Source: Bacteroidales bacterium
GTDB taxonomy: Bacteria > Bacteroidota > Bacteroidia > Bacteroidales > P3
Length of the DNA stretch: 64,000 nucleotides
Direction of reading: 5' to 3'
Assembly (NCBI GenBank): GCA_017480245.1
Contig: JAFVBA010000013.1
Coordinates: 116,744 to 180,743, forward strand
The position numbers and the translations under genes are program-made. Below, piece by piece: positions 7,976 to 18,435 of this stretch; position 1 is the stretch's first letter, and each line of letters opens with the position of its first letter. The notes under the pieces were generated by a model, which saw only the letters and a program-made list of their open reading frames with translations, did not search any database and had not been told where the DNA came from.

Positions 7976-8941
7976 TTAAACTTCTACAACTATCTTTCCG
8001 CCGCTTTTTCCTGCCTCTAAAATTGCGTGGGCAGTAGAAATATCTTTAAAAGGAAAGATTTTGCTTACCAAAGGTGTTAAATTATATTTGTCAATAAACG
8101 TAAAAATACCATCAATTGTCTGTTGTGTAGGATAATTGGAGAAAAACGATGACAGAAATACCCCGTTAGGAATGTATTTTATAGGGTCAAAGTTCTCAAC
8201 AAAGAAAACATCGCCCAAAACTCCCGTATTACAAACGATTCCTCCCTTTTTAACGGCGTGAAGTGAATCAATCAAAGTTTTAGGTCCTATTAACTCCAAA
8301 ATTTTTGTAGGTCTGTCTTCTTCTTTCAGTGATGTTGATAACGATTTATCGTCAATTATACAATCGGTTGCACCAATGGATTTAAGTAAATCAAACTTTG
8401 TGTCATTTCTTGCCGCAGCCGTTACTCTGCAACCTAACTTTGATGCTATCTGAACGGCAGATTGTCCCACCGTAGAGGTACTTCCCCTTACTAATAAATG
8501 GTCTTGCGGTTGCAAGTTAAGACTTTCAAACAGAGAACCCCACGCCGTGAAATATGTTTCGCCCACTGCCGCTAACGAAGTCCAAGATAACGTTGTGTTT
8601 TTGATATGAAAGCAATGTGAAGCGGGAACTAAACAAAATTCTGCATAACTTCCGTTAAAACTTCTGCCCATTCCGCCCATCAAAGCCATAACTTTGTCGC
8701 CTTTTACGAAATCTTTTTCCAACGATTCTTCCACTTCACCCACGCATTCAATACCCGGGATTATCGGTTTTTGAATATAATCGTTTTCAATCTCAAACTG
8801 CCTTAGTATTACCTCACTGTGATTCAACCCGAAGGCTTTTACACGTATCAAAATCCAACCTTGTTTTACTTTAGGCACACTTACCTCTGTTAAAATCATA
8901 TCTTCCGCCTTGCAAGGTTTATCTAAAACTACTGCTTTCAT
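7976..8941 (-). CDS. Zinc-binding-dehydrogenase-family NADPH:quinone oxidoreductase-like protein
   Basis: 321 residues of the medium-chain dehydrogenase/reductase superfamily. The N-terminal GroES-like domain contains AFGLNHSE and PGIECVGEV. The Rossmann half has the segment STSTVGQSAVQIASKLGCRV, with Ser-Thr-Ser-Thr before the glycine-poor nucleotide loop, and ends in GGKIVVEV. No structural zinc Cys cluster is seen, as in the quinone oxidoreductase branch. Likely reduces quinones or enones using NADPH in the cytoplasm. The HxlR gene converges on it. Confidence 0.85.
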   Translation of the reverse strand: MKAVVLDKPCKAEDMILTEVSVPKVKQGWILIRVKAFGLNHSEVILRQFEIENDYIQKPIIPGIECVGEVEESLEKDFVKGDKVMALMGGMGRSFNGSYAEFCLVPASHCFHIKNTTLSWTSLAAVGETYFTAWGSLFESLNLQPQDHLLVRGSTSTVGQSAVQIASKLGCRVTAAARNDTKFDLLKSIGATDCIIDDKSLSTSLKEEDRPTKILELIGPKTLIDSLHAVKKGGIVCNTGVLGDVFFVENFDPIKYIPNGVFLSSFFSNYPTQQTIDGIFTFIDKYNLTPLVSKIFPFKDISTAHAILEAGKSGGKIVVEV

Positions 8942-8975
8942 ATTCTTATATATTTAAATAGCGATTAACTGACTG

Positions 8976-9007
8976 CAAAAGTAATCAAATTTTCCTTAAC
9001 CGCCAAA
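8976..9007 (-). promoter_or_regulatory. Promoter for the oxidoreductase gene
   Basis: Minus-strand TACTTTTG (8983-8976) and TTTG (9007-9004) are separated by 20 bases, close to the phylum consensus. Confidence 0.55.
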
Positions 9008-9057
9008 CAAACTTTAAACTTAAAAATTTAAATTTAACGTCTTGTGTTTTTACGACT

Positions 9058-9246
9058 GCCATTTTAGATTTCTTTTCTGCCAAATTGCGATTCATTTTTG
9101 CCACTTGCGGAAAGAGTTAAGAAAAAAGGGGGTATTTTTATCAAAAAGACCCGGTATTTTTACTAAGAAGAGGGGGTATTTTTGCAACTCTTTCCGCAAG
9201 TGGCAGAAACAACATCGCTTTTAGCAGAAATAAGATAAACAAAGGC
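9058..9246. repeat. Mirror-symmetric intergenic element 1 (21/22-bp units)
   Basis: A 19-bp perfect inverted repeat (9100-9118 and 9186-9204, GCCACTTGCGGAAAGAGTT and its complement) encloses three direct copies of GGTATTTTT starting at 9131, 9153 and 9175, exactly 22 bp apart. Outside the stem, GCC anchors at 9058, 9079 and 9100 are mirrored by GC/GGC anchors ending at 9204, 9225 and 9246, 21 bp apart. The axis is near 9152. It lies between divergent genes at 8941 and 9347. The inner 105 bp is closely similar to the reverse complement of 15388-15492. Confidence 0.85.
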
Positions 9247-9346
9247 ATTTTATTTACCATATATTACGCTATGCATTGTACATATTAAATAGTAAAAATT
9301 TTGTATTAATTTTGCAGTTTCATAAAACAATGGGATTAATGTGGAT

Positions 9347-10039
9347 ATGAAAACAGTAAAATTTACGCTTATTGGTTTGATATTAATTTTTGTCGGTTGT
9401 TCCTCGCCTGTCAATAGGGCAGATACAGATTGCAACGGCGTAAATTCAACAAATAAAAATGCAGTGTTATTAAAGGATTTTCCGACATTGCAACAAAACG
9501 AAGATTATACGTGCGGTAATATTTCCGCTTTAATGGTTATTAGATTTTTCGGCGATAGCAGCGAAACGGAAAGCGGATTGGCGCAGAAGATGCACACACA
9601 TACCGACAGCAATACACCCAATGCAAAACCAGGTTCGGCAACAAAATGGACGGATTACGTAACTAATGTTGAGGAAATATACAATTATTTCAATAACAAG
9701 AACTATCGTATCGTTTCATCAAGTTATAATAGCAAAAACGAACTTTTGACGGATACATCTTTAGTTGGTATTCAGGCGGTGGGTAATAAACAATCGGAGT
9801 TTGCAGATTACGGCGAGGCTGCGAAATTTTTTGCCGAAAATATCAAACATAACAGGCCTGTGATGGTATGTTGGAATGCTTGGGGCGGACATTGGACGGT
9901 TTGTATCGGATATGATGACAACGGGACGGCGGATTTCTTTGATGATGACGTGCTTACAATGGCTGACCCGTATGATACGACGGACGGAATCAAGGACGGT
10001 TATACCAAAGTGTCATTGGTGCAATTTTTCTACGATTGA
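9347..10039 (+). CDS. Lipoprotein with C39-like cysteine peptidase domain
   Basis: 230 residues. The ATG at 9347 is chosen over an in-frame GTG at 9341. The N-terminus has a lipoprotein signal with the Cys in FVGCSS (Cys18). The mature part is papain-like/C39-like: Cys56 in YTCGN, His182 in GGHWTVCIGYDD and Asp207 in MADPYD form a plausible triad. The GHWT-x-x-x-GYD layout is typical of the C39-like family. It probably acts as an envelope-anchored cysteine peptidase or inactive relative. No ABC transporter partner is nearby, so it is not an obvious bacteriocin exporter peptidase. TAATTTTG at 9307-9314 may be its -7 element. Confidence 0.78.
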   Translation: MKTVKFTLIGLILIFVGCSSPVNRADTDCNGVNSTNKNAVLLKDFPTLQQNEDYTCGNISALMVIRFFGDSSETESGLAQKMHTHTDSNTPNAKPGSATKWTDYVTNVEEIYNYFNNKNYRIVSSSYNSKNELLTDTSLVGIQAVGNKQSEFADYGEAAKFFAENIKHNRPVMVCWNAWGGHWTVCIGYDDNGTADFFDDDVLTMADPYDTTDGIKDGYTKVSLVQFFYD

Positions 10040-10113
10040 TTCTGTTCTATGCCCCCCAAACCTTTCCAACTTCAGCCATATATAGTCGTTGAGTTGAATA
10101 TTTAAAGTTTAAT

Positions 10114-10163
10114 GATTAGAGTTTAAAGTATTCGGGTGCGTCCAAATTCTTTAAACTCTAATC
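10114..10163. terminator. Bidirectional hairpin between convergent genes
   Basis: A perfect 15-bp stem (GATTAGAGTTTAAAG at 10114-10128, complement at 10149-10163) lies between the C39-like gene and the outer-membrane barrel gene, which converge here. Confidence 0.6.
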
Positions 10164-10233
10164 CTTAAAAAACTAAATTTTAATTCTTAAATTCTAACTT
10201 TAAAATTAAAACTCAAAATTTCTGCTTCACAAG

Positions 10234-12045
10234 TTAAAATCTGTAACTTGCTCCTATTAAACCGATGAATGAATAAACAGGATAGTCGTAATAGCGTTGG
10301 TATTTCTGAAATGCCAAGTTCTCCAAGTCAATAAAGAATGACCAATTGTCGTCATATTGATACGTTGCCTCCAAATTGACATCCACCATTGCTTTCAAAG
10401 TGTATTCATCTAAGATATATCTTGCTTTTTGTTTGGTTTTGAATGTCGGGGTAAGGCTTAAGAATAATTTGTCGTCATATTTGTAAGTTGCTTTCATACT
10501 TGCAATGAATTTCGGGCAGTACCAAGCTGTTTGTTTGTCATTACGTTTTACGTTTTGGTAGGTTGCGTTGAAGTTTAAGTTGAACGAATTTGCCAAATTG
10601 AAATGGGTCTCCAATGTTGCGTAATAACGTTTTGCGTTTGCGTAGTCAATATTCATTGTGTTGAAAGCAGGCACTGCCGCAACAGGAAGATTGTAGAAGA
10701 AATGGTGGTTTCTCATATCCGTTATACCGCCTTCCAATGACACTTGGGCATTAGGTGAAAGTGTTGTGATAAGTTTTGCAAACAAATTCTCGTTTGCCTC
10801 GTCTTGTAAGCGTATTGATGCTGCCAAGAACGGATTTTCCTTTGTTATTTCATACAAAGTAGGCAGTTTTGCTTCGCTTTTGAAGCCTCCGTACAGAGAA
10901 AGAATATTTTGAATCAACTCAAAAGATATTGTAGCGGTAGGAAGAATCTGAAAACTGTTATATCCGTTGATTTTAGGGATAAATGCAAGTGAAGCAAAGA
11001 AGTGAAATTTTTGGTAATCAAAAATAAAATAAGGCGAAAAATTGAATAAAGCCCGTCCTTGTGAATATTTATCCATATTTTCCCATTCACTTTGCAAATA
11101 AATTCCAGTAATATCTAACGGAAATGTTGCAGGAATATTATATTCTCCCCAATTGCCTTTGTATTTTCTGAAAGCGTGGCGGTAATCAAAGGTCATACCC
11201 AATGTTTGTTGGGTATTGCCGAAGAAATGTACCTCTTTGTTGCCGTCAATCATAGCATGCAAATCCAATTCACGCGATTTAAGTTTGGAAGTCGTATAGT
11301 TAAGAGAAACAAGTGTGTTGAAGTGAAAAGAATTTTCCCTCAAACCTCTTTTATATGACAAATCCATACCTAAATTACGGTAAGTAGTGCGGTAATCTTT
11401 CTTTTCTATATCGTCAGGATAAGCTATATAAGGAGAAACAGCTGCTATATTGCCGCTATTAGAGTAAAATTCGCTTCCGTAATAGTAATGGCGGTTGTAA
11501 TTGTAGAACACACGTCCGGTAAGAACCTCATCGTCAAAAATTCTTTTGCCCCAAAGATTCAAATCCGTGTTATTGTAACCTGCATATCCGTAATCTTTCT
11601 GCTGACCTATGACACTGCGCAAATAAATATCCGCTCCGTACATCAGATGTCTGTCCCTAAGGGAAGAATATGACACTTGAACGAGCGGAGAAAAGCCGTT
11701 GCCGAGTTTTTTACTCAATGCCATTCCCAAACCTCCCTTAATATGAAAGTTATATAGCTTTGCAACCGGCTCTCCTTTGACTTGAGCAGCCTTAATGGTG
11801 TCAAAAGCCAAATGAGTTTCGTATCCTTTGTCTATTTTTTCAAAAGTCATATTGATTTGTGAGAAAGAGGTATCAAAAATACTCGGATTCTCCGAAATCT
11901 TGTTAGCATCCGTTACAATGGGATTGAATCCTACATTGACAATTACGCTTTCGTTATAAACGGAATCCTTTTGTGCTGAAATATTACCCGATAATATTAC
12001 GGCAAATAATGACAATATCGTTATGTTTCTTATATTTCTTTTCAT
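10234..12045 (-). CDS. Outer-membrane beta-barrel (TonB-dependent receptor-like) protein
   Basis: 603 residues. The signal peptide (about 1-24) is followed by a short segment and then many alternating amphipathic strands rich in aromatic residues. The chain ends in a C-terminal phenylalanine (GASYRF), the hallmark of an outer-membrane barrel substrate of the BAM complex. The barrel resembles TonB-dependent receptors, but I see no clear plug domain or TonB box, so ligand-gated transport is uncertain. It lies 58 bases downstream of the large TPR gene on the same strand, which suggests a shared operon and a shared envelope role. Confidence 0.72.
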   Translation of the reverse strand: MKRNIRNITILSLFAVILSGNISAQKDSVYNESVIVNVGFNPIVTDANKISENPSIFDTSFSQINMTFEKIDKGYETHLAFDTIKAAQVKGEPVAKLYNFHIKGGLGMALSKKLGNGFSPLVQVSYSSLRDRHLMYGADIYLRSVIGQQKDYGYAGYNNTDLNLWGKRIFDDEVLTGRVFYNYNRHYYYGSEFYSNSGNIAAVSPYIAYPDDIEKKDYRTTYRNLGMDLSYKRGLRENSFHFNTLVSLNYTTSKLKSRELDLHAMIDGNKEVHFFGNTQQTLGMTFDYRHAFRKYKGNWGEYNIPATFPLDITGIYLQSEWENMDKYSQGRALFNFSPYFIFDYQKFHFFASLAFIPKINGYNSFQILPTATISFELIQNILSLYGGFKSEAKLPTLYEITKENPFLAASIRLQDEANENLFAKLITTLSPNAQVSLEGGITDMRNHHFFYNLPVAAVPAFNTMNIDYANAKRYYATLETHFNLANSFNLNFNATYQNVKRNDKQTAWYCPKFIASMKATYKYDDKLFLSLTPTFKTKQKARYILDEYTLKAMVDVNLEATYQYDDNWSFFIDLENLAFQKYQRYYDYPVYSFIGLIGASYRF

Positions 12046-12103
12046 ATCTTATATATTCTTTGTTGTTTTTTGCTTATTTATAACAATGTCTTGCGTTTTA
12101 GTA

Positions 12104-15100
12104 TTACGGAATGATGATTTCATCAACAGAGTTTTGCTGTTCTTGCTCCTTTTGTTCGTTTTCTTCTTTAGCCTGTTGCTGTTTCTTTTCCAAATCATCG
12201 TATTTGTCCTGCGCTTCTTTGACAACATCTGCGTTATCGTAGTTGTCTATGATACTTTTCAAGGTTTGTTTTGCCTGAAATTCGTTTCCGCGCTTTGCAA
12301 ATACGTCCGCCCAAAGTATAAATGACTTAGCAAGATAGTATTCATCGGTAGGATTTTTGGAAAAGGCTTTGATAATCTTCTCGCTTGCGTCAAAATTGTC
12401 GTCATTGTACTCCAAAAGCGCCAAAGTATACATACTTTCTCCGGCAATCTCCCCATTGTCTGCATCTTTTATCTTGTTAAGATATTCTTTTGCCTTGGTA
12501 TTGTCGCCCGTTGCCAAATAAGATTTCGCAAGTATGTATTCGGCTTTGTCAGTATTGTCTTTGCCGATTCCTTTCGTAGCAATAATTTTCTCAGCATTGT
12601 TAATAGCGGAATTATACTGCTCGTTGTCAAAATACAATTGCATCAAAGCAAGTTCTGATTTGGTTTTATTGGCCTGAGATGAGGCAATACTGTCCAAACG
12701 TGTATAAAGAACTATTGCTTGTGCCTTGTCGTTGGTTTCGTAATAGGTTGCGGCATTGACAAGAGCCTTTTCGGTGTATTGAGTTGAAGGTTTCATCGCT
12801 ATTTTTGCGAAATTGCTTGCCGCCGATGCGCTGTCACCGATACGCAAATAGGAATCCGCCAAATAATATGTAGCCTTGTCGCTGTTAGGTGAAGAAGCAA
12901 AAGACTGAAGATACTTTTCAAAAGACGCCGTAGCCTCTTTGTATTTCTCATCCATATATTGATTTTCGGCAGTTTGGTAAAGCATCTGTTCTTTTTCGGC
13001 ATCGGTTACGGTAACATTGCCTATCGTCTTAACGTATGCGAAATATTCGTCCGTCTGTCCTTTATCCATATAAATGTTTTTAATAGTTGATAAAGCGGCT
13101 TTGGATTCTGCCGAGTTAGGATATTGTTTTACCAATTTATCAAGAGTATTCAGTACAGCATTATAGTTACCTGCCTGATATTGAAGCATACCTATTTTAC
13201 CCAAACTCTCTTTTACGTTTGCCGACTGCGGATATTCCCTCACCAATTGTTGATAAGTCTGCATTGCCTTGTCGTTTTTATCCAACGCAAGATAGGTATT
13301 AGCCAACTCAAAGGTCATATTGGCACGGTAAGTTGAGGATGGAAATTTCTCAATGGCGGTTTCCAAAGTCAGAGATTTGGCTGCTTGATTGCTTGAAGCC
13401 CCCTGAGCCATCGCTTTTTGGTAATAAGCATAGTCAATATTACCACTGCCCTCCTCTATTATCATATCATAATATTTAATTGCCCCCGAATAGTTGCGCG
13501 ACATATATTCGCAATCACCCAAACGCAATTTACTGTCGTTAATTACCGCCGAAGAGATGTTTTTAGTCTTATTGTCAATAACTTTCAAGTAATAATTCTT
13601 GGCAAGTGCGTATTTCTTTTGCTTAAACAAGTTATAAGCCATAGAATAATCGGCATTGTCGGCGTAAGATGAAGTTTTATAGTTAGGAACCGAATAAAAC
13701 TTATTCAAAGCAGCGATACTCTTGGAATATTCATCGGTTTTGTAATAACTTTCAGCCTCCAAATAATACGCAGTTGCGGTAAGAGAGTTATTAACAGGGT
13801 ATTTAAGTGATTTATCAAAGGTTTCAATCGCCTGTTTGTACTGTCCGACATTGTAAAGTTCAATACCGCGATTGACAGCAATCTTTTGATAAATTTCATT
13901 CATCTGTTTGCTGCGGTTATCCATCTGTTCCATCAACTCAAGTGCGTCTTTATAGTTACGGGTACGCTCATAAAGTTGCACAAGATAGTTTTGGGCATCT
14001 TTTTTCCTTGAACTTTTAGGATATTTCTTAATATAAGTCTGGAAATTCTTGATTGCCTCATTGTAAGGTCCCGGGTCATTGACACAAAGTTTGGAATAAT
14101 CCCACATACTCTCCTCTTGAATGGTTTTATCAAAAGACATTTCGCTTGCAGCCTTGTAACTGTTCTTGGCAAGTGTCGTATCCTTTTGCTGCAAATAGCA
14201 ATAACCCAAGTAATACAGAGAATTTTGTCCCATTTGGTCTTTTTCCTCTGCGGATTTCTTCAAATAATCTATTGCCTGCACATATTCACCTGTCTGCATC
14301 AAACAATATCCCATCAAATAGTTATCATCGCGGTTTATCGCCTGATTGCTCTCGATGGATTTTTGAACATACGGAAGCGCTTGGCTGTATTGTCCTTTTT
14401 TGTAGTAAGAATCACCTAACATACGGTTCAATTCCGTTGCTCTTTTGCTGTTTATGGATTTTTCACTCAAAGAAGGAGCCATTTCTATCAACTTATCGTA
14501 ATTGCCGTCCAAATAATATATCTGACATATATAATAAGGGACTACCGATTTGAAATATTTGTCTCTTTTCAAGGCTTCAAATTCCGTCAAAGCCTGTTTG
14601 TATTTGCCTTGCTCGTAAAGAATATGTGCGTAATAGTATTTTGCAGGTGAAGAATACACACTTTCGGAATCTTTTACCTTTTCAAACGAAGTCAATGCCC
14701 TTTGGTAACTGCCGTTTAAGAATTGGCAATAGCCTATCTTGTAGTCATATTCCAAATATTCACTCTTCGGCAGAGATTCTACGTCAATTGTTTGGTATGT
14801 TTCCAATGCTTTGGCATACTCACTCTTCTGAATATACCAATTGGCTGTGTAGAAAACTGCACGGTTGGCTCTTTCGCTGTTAGGAAACAAAGTAATATAT
14901 TCATTAAACAGGACATCAACGTCATTATTCATCAAATAATAACTGCACATAGCCCTTTGCCAATACAAATCATTCAATTCATCGTTTTGATTGGCGTAAT
15001 TGTATTTATCAGGTGCGATACTTTGATAATTTTTTATCAATAATGAATAATCATTATAGGCATCCGAATAATTTTTTGCCTGAAATTTATCCTCGGCAGT

Positions 15101-15217
15101 CTTATTTAAGGCATTGAACTGCTGAGTTGTAAGGGTATTTTGTGCATTTACGCTGTTGATTGCAAACAAAAATGTTGTGCCTGCAAAAATTCCTGTTTTT
15201 ATTATGCTACTCTTCAT
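12104..15217 (-). CDS. Large periplasmic tetratricopeptide-repeat protein
   Basis: 1037 residues. A signal peptide (about 1-25) is followed by tandem TPR units over most of the length, recognisable as A-x-x-x-Y/F pairs in units of about 34-38 residues (for example YYLGYCYLQQKDTTLAKNSY). The C-terminus is a charged Lys/Glu/Gln-rich helix ending in DEIIIP. TPR arrays are protein-binding scaffolds. With the barrel protein downstream it probably forms part of an envelope assembly, which is inference from gene order. The predicted export places it in the periplasm. Confidence 0.85.
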   Translation of the reverse strand: MKSSIIKTGIFAGTTFLFAINSVNAQNTLTTQQFNALNKTAEDKFQAKNYSDAYNDYSLLIKNYQSIAPDKYNYANQNDELNDLYWQRAMCSYYLMNNDVDVLFNEYITLFPNSERANRAVFYTANWYIQKSEYAKALETYQTIDVESLPKSEYLEYDYKIGYCQFLNGSYQRALTSFEKVKDSESVYSSPAKYYYAHILYEQGKYKQALTEFEALKRDKYFKSVVPYYICQIYYLDGNYDKLIEMAPSLSEKSINSKRATELNRMLGDSYYKKGQYSQALPYVQKSIESNQAINRDDNYLMGYCLMQTGEYVQAIDYLKKSAEEKDQMGQNSLYYLGYCYLQQKDTTLAKNSYKAASEMSFDKTIQEESMWDYSKLCVNDPGPYNEAIKNFQTYIKKYPKSSRKKDAQNYLVQLYERTRNYKDALELMEQMDNRSKQMNEIYQKIAVNRGIELYNVGQYKQAIETFDKSLKYPVNNSLTATAYYLEAESYYKTDEYSKSIAALNKFYSVPNYKTSSYADNADYSMAYNLFKQKKYALAKNYYLKVIDNKTKNISSAVINDSKLRLGDCEYMSRNYSGAIKYYDMIIEEGSGNIDYAYYQKAMAQGASSNQAAKSLTLETAIEKFPSSTYRANMTFELANTYLALDKNDKAMQTYQQLVREYPQSANVKESLGKIGMLQYQAGNYNAVLNTLDKLVKQYPNSAESKAALSTIKNIYMDKGQTDEYFAYVKTIGNVTVTDAEKEQMLYQTAENQYMDEKYKEATASFEKYLQSFASSPNSDKATYYLADSYLRIGDSASAASNFAKIAMKPSTQYTEKALVNAATYYETNDKAQAIVLYTRLDSIASSQANKTKSELALMQLYFDNEQYNSAINNAEKIIATKGIGKDNTDKAEYILAKSYLATGDNTKAKEYLNKIKDADNGEIAGESMYTLALLEYNDDNFDASEKIIKAFSKNPTDEYYLAKSFILWADVFAKRGNEFQAKQTLKSIIDNYDNADVVKEAQDKYDDLEKKQQQAKEENEQKEQEQQNSVDEIIIP

Positions 15218-15345
15218 ATTCTTTCGTGTAATTAACTCGGCGAAATTAATATAAATATTTTATTTATCGCCGTTTAAAACAAAATTATTCGCAAAAACAT
15301 TTAATATTACTTAGATTCCATTCAAATTCTTGCCTTAAAATTTCT

Positions 15346-15534
15346 GCCATAATTGAAAAAAATTGCGCTACTCTGCATCTTGATTCTGCCACTTGCGAAA
15401 AGAGTAGCAAAAATACCCCCTCTTTTTAGTCAAAATACCGGGTATTTTTACCAAAAAGACTCCCTTTTTTCTAAACTCTTTCCGCAAGTGGCAAAAACAA
15501 GATGCGAAGTGGCTATAATTAATTCAAAAATGGC
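15346..15534. repeat. Mirror-symmetric intergenic element 2 (inverted copy of element 1)
   Basis: The 105-bp core (15388-15492) has the same length as, and about 90 percent identity by eye to, the reverse complement of 9100-9204. It has terminal arms GCCACTTGCG and CGCAAGTGGC and a central palindrome TACCGGGTA centred at 15440. Further out, GCC/GCT anchors at 15346, 15367 and 15388 mirror GGC anchors ending at 15492, 15513 and 15534, all 21 bp apart. An extra GCATCTTG/CAAGATGC pair extends the stem. It lies between the TPR gene start and the end of frdB, both on the minus strand. Confidence 0.85.
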
Positions 15535-15626
15535 AGAATTAACACGGAATTTTATGGGTGGCAAATAATGGATTAACGCAAAAGATTGTAATCTTTATAA
15601 ACTCTAATCAAATCTGCATACAATAA

Positions 15627-15658
15627 AAAATGAGGAGAATGTTTCATCTCCTCATTTT
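15627..15658 (-). terminator. Terminator of the fumarate reductase operon
   Basis: AAAATGAGGAGA (15627-15638) pairs perfectly with TCTCCTCATTTT (15647-15658). On the minus strand the hairpin is followed by a T run. Confidence 0.75.
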
Positions 15659-15684
15659 ACAATTTTTTTAATAAGATTCTTTGC

Positions 15685-16440
15685 TTATTTTTCGTCAGAG
15701 CAAACTTTGGCACAGATAAACTCGCGGTTCAAACGTGCGATGTTTGTTCTCTTTAGTTGTTTAGGACACTCTGCTTCGCAAGCGAATGTATTGGTACAAG
15801 AACCGAATCCCAATTCGTCCATCTTCTTTACCATACGTTTTACTCTTATTGCAGCCTCAGGCTTACCCTGCGGAAGCAATGCGTACTGCGAAACTTTGCC
15901 GGATACAAACAACATAGCCGAAGCGTTCTTGCAGGCAGCGACACAAGCACCGCAACCGATACAAGAAGCAGAGTCCATAGCCTCATCCGCTTTGCGCTTA
16001 GCGATAGGTATAGCGTTTGCATCAGGAACGCCACCCGTTGTTGCCGAAGTGTAACCTCCCTCTTGTATAATCTTATCAAATGCACTTCTATCCACAACCA
16101 AGTCCTTGATTACAGGGAAAGGACGGGCACGCCACGGCTCAATAGTGATAGTATCTCCGTCATGGAAACGGCGCATGTGCAATTGACAAGTAGTAACACC
16201 GTCATCAGGTCCGTGAGGACGGCCGTTAATGTAAAGACCGCACATACCGCAGATACCTTCGCGGCAATCGTTATCAAAACAAACAGGATGTGCGATATTA
16301 TCGTTAATCAACTGCTCGTTAAGAATATCTAACATCTCCAAGAAAGAGCATTCCGGAGAAATATCGTTTAATTTGTAGGTTTCAAAATGACCTTTAGCTT
16401 TGGCATTCTCCTGACGCCATATTTTCAATGTAAGATTCAT
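15685..16440 (-). CDS. frdB: Fumarate reductase/succinate dehydrogenase iron-sulfur subunit
   Basis: 251 residues, the full length of SdhB/FrdB. The [2Fe-2S] ligands are in [14 protein letters not shown] (about residues 58-71), the 4Fe-4S cluster in [11 protein letters not shown] (about 160-170) and the third cluster in [14 protein letters not shown] (about 215-228). It carries electrons between the quinone site and the flavoprotein on the cytoplasmic membrane face. It is the last gene of the C-A-B operon, 5 bases after the flavoprotein gene. In anaerobic Bacteroidota the complex works chiefly as fumarate reductase; sdhB is an equally used name. Confidence 0.95.
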   Translation of the reverse strand: MNLTLKIWRQENAKAKGHFETYKLNDISPECSFLEMLDILNEQLINDNIAHPVCFDNDCREGICGMCGLYINGRPHGPDDGVTTCQLHMRRFHDGDTITIEPWRARPFPVIKDLVVDRSAFDKIIQEGGYTSATTGGVPDANAIPIAKRKADEAMDSASCIGCGACVAACKNASAMLFVSGKVSQYALLPQGKPEAAIRVKRMVKKMDELGFGSCTNTFACEAECPKQLKRTNIARLNREFICAKVCSDEK

Positions 16441-16445
16441 AACTA

Positions 16446-18383
16446 TTATTTATAATTTCTTGTTTGTACCTTAATAAACTCATAATTCAAATCCTCTTTA
16501 TGCATTACAGGCGCATCATCTCCTTTGTATTCCCACGCACCTACAAACATAAAGTTTTCGTCATCACGTTTTGCTTCGCCCTCTTCGGTTTGATGTTCCT
16601 CACGGAAATGTCCTCCGCAGGACTCTTCTCTTTGCAAAGCGTCTCTTGCGATAAGTGAAGCCAACTCTATATGGTCTGCCAAGCGAAGTGCCTTTTCCAA
16701 TTCAGGATTTAAGCATTCATTAGACTCATCTACGCGTACGTCATTCCAGAATCTTTCCTTTACTTTTGCAATCAAAGGCAATGCACTCTCCAAACTTTCT
16801 TTGGTTCTTCCCATACCAACGTGTTCCCACATGATATGACCAAGTTCTTTTTGCAAAGTATCAACGGTAGTTTTACCTTTGATGGAAAGAATCTTGTTTA
16901 TACGTTCTTTAACTTCGTTTTCTGCTTTTTCAAATTCCTCGTGAGTGGTAGGAATAGGTTGGTTGTAGATTTCTGCTGACAAATAATTTTGTACAGTGTA
17001 AGGAAGTACGAAATAACCGTCCGCTAAACCTTGCATAAGTGCGGAAGCACCCAAACGGTTTGCGCCGTGGTCAGAGAAATTACACTCACCTGCTGCGAAT
17101 AATCCGGGAATAGTTGTTTGTAATTCGTAATCAACCCAAAGACCTCCCATAGTATAATGCACTGCAGGGTAAATCTTCATAGGAGTTTCGTAAGGATTTT
17201 CGTCTTCTATCTTTTGGTACATTTGAAATAAGTTACCGTAACGCTCAGCAACCTTATCCTTACCCAAACGTGCTATAGCGGAAGAGAAATCCAAGAATAC
17301 GGCTTTACCCGTTGAACCGACACCATAACCTGCATCGCATCTTTCTTTAGCGGCACGTGATGCTATATCACGCGGAACTAAGTTACCGAAAGCAGGGTAA
17401 CGTCTTTCCAAATAGTAATCTCTCTCCTCTTCAGGAATATCATTAGCGGTTTTCTTGCCTTCACGTATTGCCTGTGCATCTTCCAATTTCTTTGGTACCC
17501 AAATGCGACCGTCATTACGCAAAGACTCACTCATCAAAGTTAATTTGGATTGATAATCTCCATGAACAGGAATACAGGTCGGGTGAATCTGAACATAACA
17601 AGGATTTGCGAAGAATGCTCCTTTTTTGTAGCACTGTACGGCTGCAGAACCGTTACTTCCCATAGCGTTGGTGGAAAGATAATAAACGTTTCCGTAACCT
17701 CCCGTTGCCAAGATAACGCAATGACCGAACCATCTCTCAGTTTGTCCCGTTACCAAGTCTCTTGTGATAATTCCTCTTGCTTTTCCGTCAATTACTACAA
17801 GATTTTCCATTTCTCTTCTTGTATATAATTTGACTGTACCTTCTTTTATCTGTTTTGAAAGGGCGGAATATGCTCCCAACAACAACTGTTGCCCTGTCTG
17901 ACCCTTAGCATAAAACGTTCTTGATACCTGAGCGCCGCCGAAACTTCTGTTTGCCAAATATCCAGAGTAATCTCTTGCGAAAGGAACTCCCTGAGCGACG
18001 CACTGGTCTATGATATTGTTACTAACTTCTGCCAAACGATAAACGTTAGCTTCTCTTGCACGGTAATCACCTCCCTTAATGGTATCGTAAAACAATCTTC
18101 CGATGGAATCACCGTCGTTAGGATAATTCTTTGCTGCGTTGATACCGCCCTGTGCTGCGATAGAATGGGCGCGGCGTGGAGAATCCTGAATACAAAATAC
18201 CTTAACATTGAACCCTAATGCACCTAAAGAGGCTGCGGCAGAAGCACCTGCCAAACCAGTTCCCACAACAATAACGTCTAACTTACGTTTGTTAGCGGGA
18301 TTCACAAGTTTCTGACTTGCTTTATAGTTTGTCCATTTTTCCGACAAAGGTCCTTGCGGAATTTTGGAATTTAAAGTTGCCAT
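16446..18383 (-). CDS. frdA: Fumarate reductase/succinate dehydrogenase flavoprotein subunit
   Basis: 645 residues. The FAD-binding Rossmann motif [16 protein letters not shown] is at about residues 40-55, followed by the [12 protein letters not shown] segment with the His used for covalent FAD attachment. The substrate-site HPTC motif and an [12 protein letters not shown] stretch follow, and a C-terminal helical domain completes the fold. It reduces fumarate to succinate (or the reverse) with FAD. Its length and sequence are of the Bacteroidota SdhABC type, which has a di-heme cytochrome b and no subunit D. It is the middle gene of the operon. Confidence 0.96.
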   Translation of the reverse strand: MATLNSKIPQGPLSEKWTNYKASQKLVNPANKRKLDVIVVGTGLAGASAAASLGALGFNVKVFCIQDSPRRAHSIAAQGGINAAKNYPNDGDSIGRLFYDTIKGGDYRAREANVYRLAEVSNNIIDQCVAQGVPFARDYSGYLANRSFGGAQVSRTFYAKGQTGQQLLLGAYSALSKQIKEGTVKLYTRREMENLVVIDGKARGIITRDLVTGQTERWFGHCVILATGGYGNVYYLSTNAMGSNGSAAVQCYKKGAFFANPCYVQIHPTCIPVHGDYQSKLTLMSESLRNDGRIWVPKKLEDAQAIREGKKTANDIPEEERDYYLERRYPAFGNLVPRDIASRAAKERCDAGYGVGSTGKAVFLDFSSAIARLGKDKVAERYGNLFQMYQKIEDENPYETPMKIYPAVHYTMGGLWVDYELQTTIPGLFAAGECNFSDHGANRLGASALMQGLADGYFVLPYTVQNYLSAEIYNQPIPTTHEEFEKAENEVKERINKILSIKGKTTVDTLQKELGHIMWEHVGMGRTKESLESALPLIAKVKERFWNDVRVDESNECLNPELEKALRLADHIELASLIARDALQREESCGGHFREEHQTEEGEAKRDDENFMFVGAWEYKGDDAPVMHKEDLNYEFIKVQTRNYK

Positions 18384-18435
18384 ATCTTAATTATTATTTT
18401 ATTCTTTAATTAAATAACTGAAACCTTTTCCTATT

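Noticed and set aside
9121-9185. Short regularly spaced repeats that might be a CRISPR array
   Set aside because: Repeats are 9-12 bases with spacers of similar, non-unique sequence, the whole element is mirror-symmetric, and no cas genes are in the window.
12023-12325. Hydrophobic plus-strand reading frame of about 100 codons
   Set aside because: It is antisense to the C-terminal end of the TPR gene. The hydrophobicity comes from reading the complement of Lys/Glu/Gln codons.
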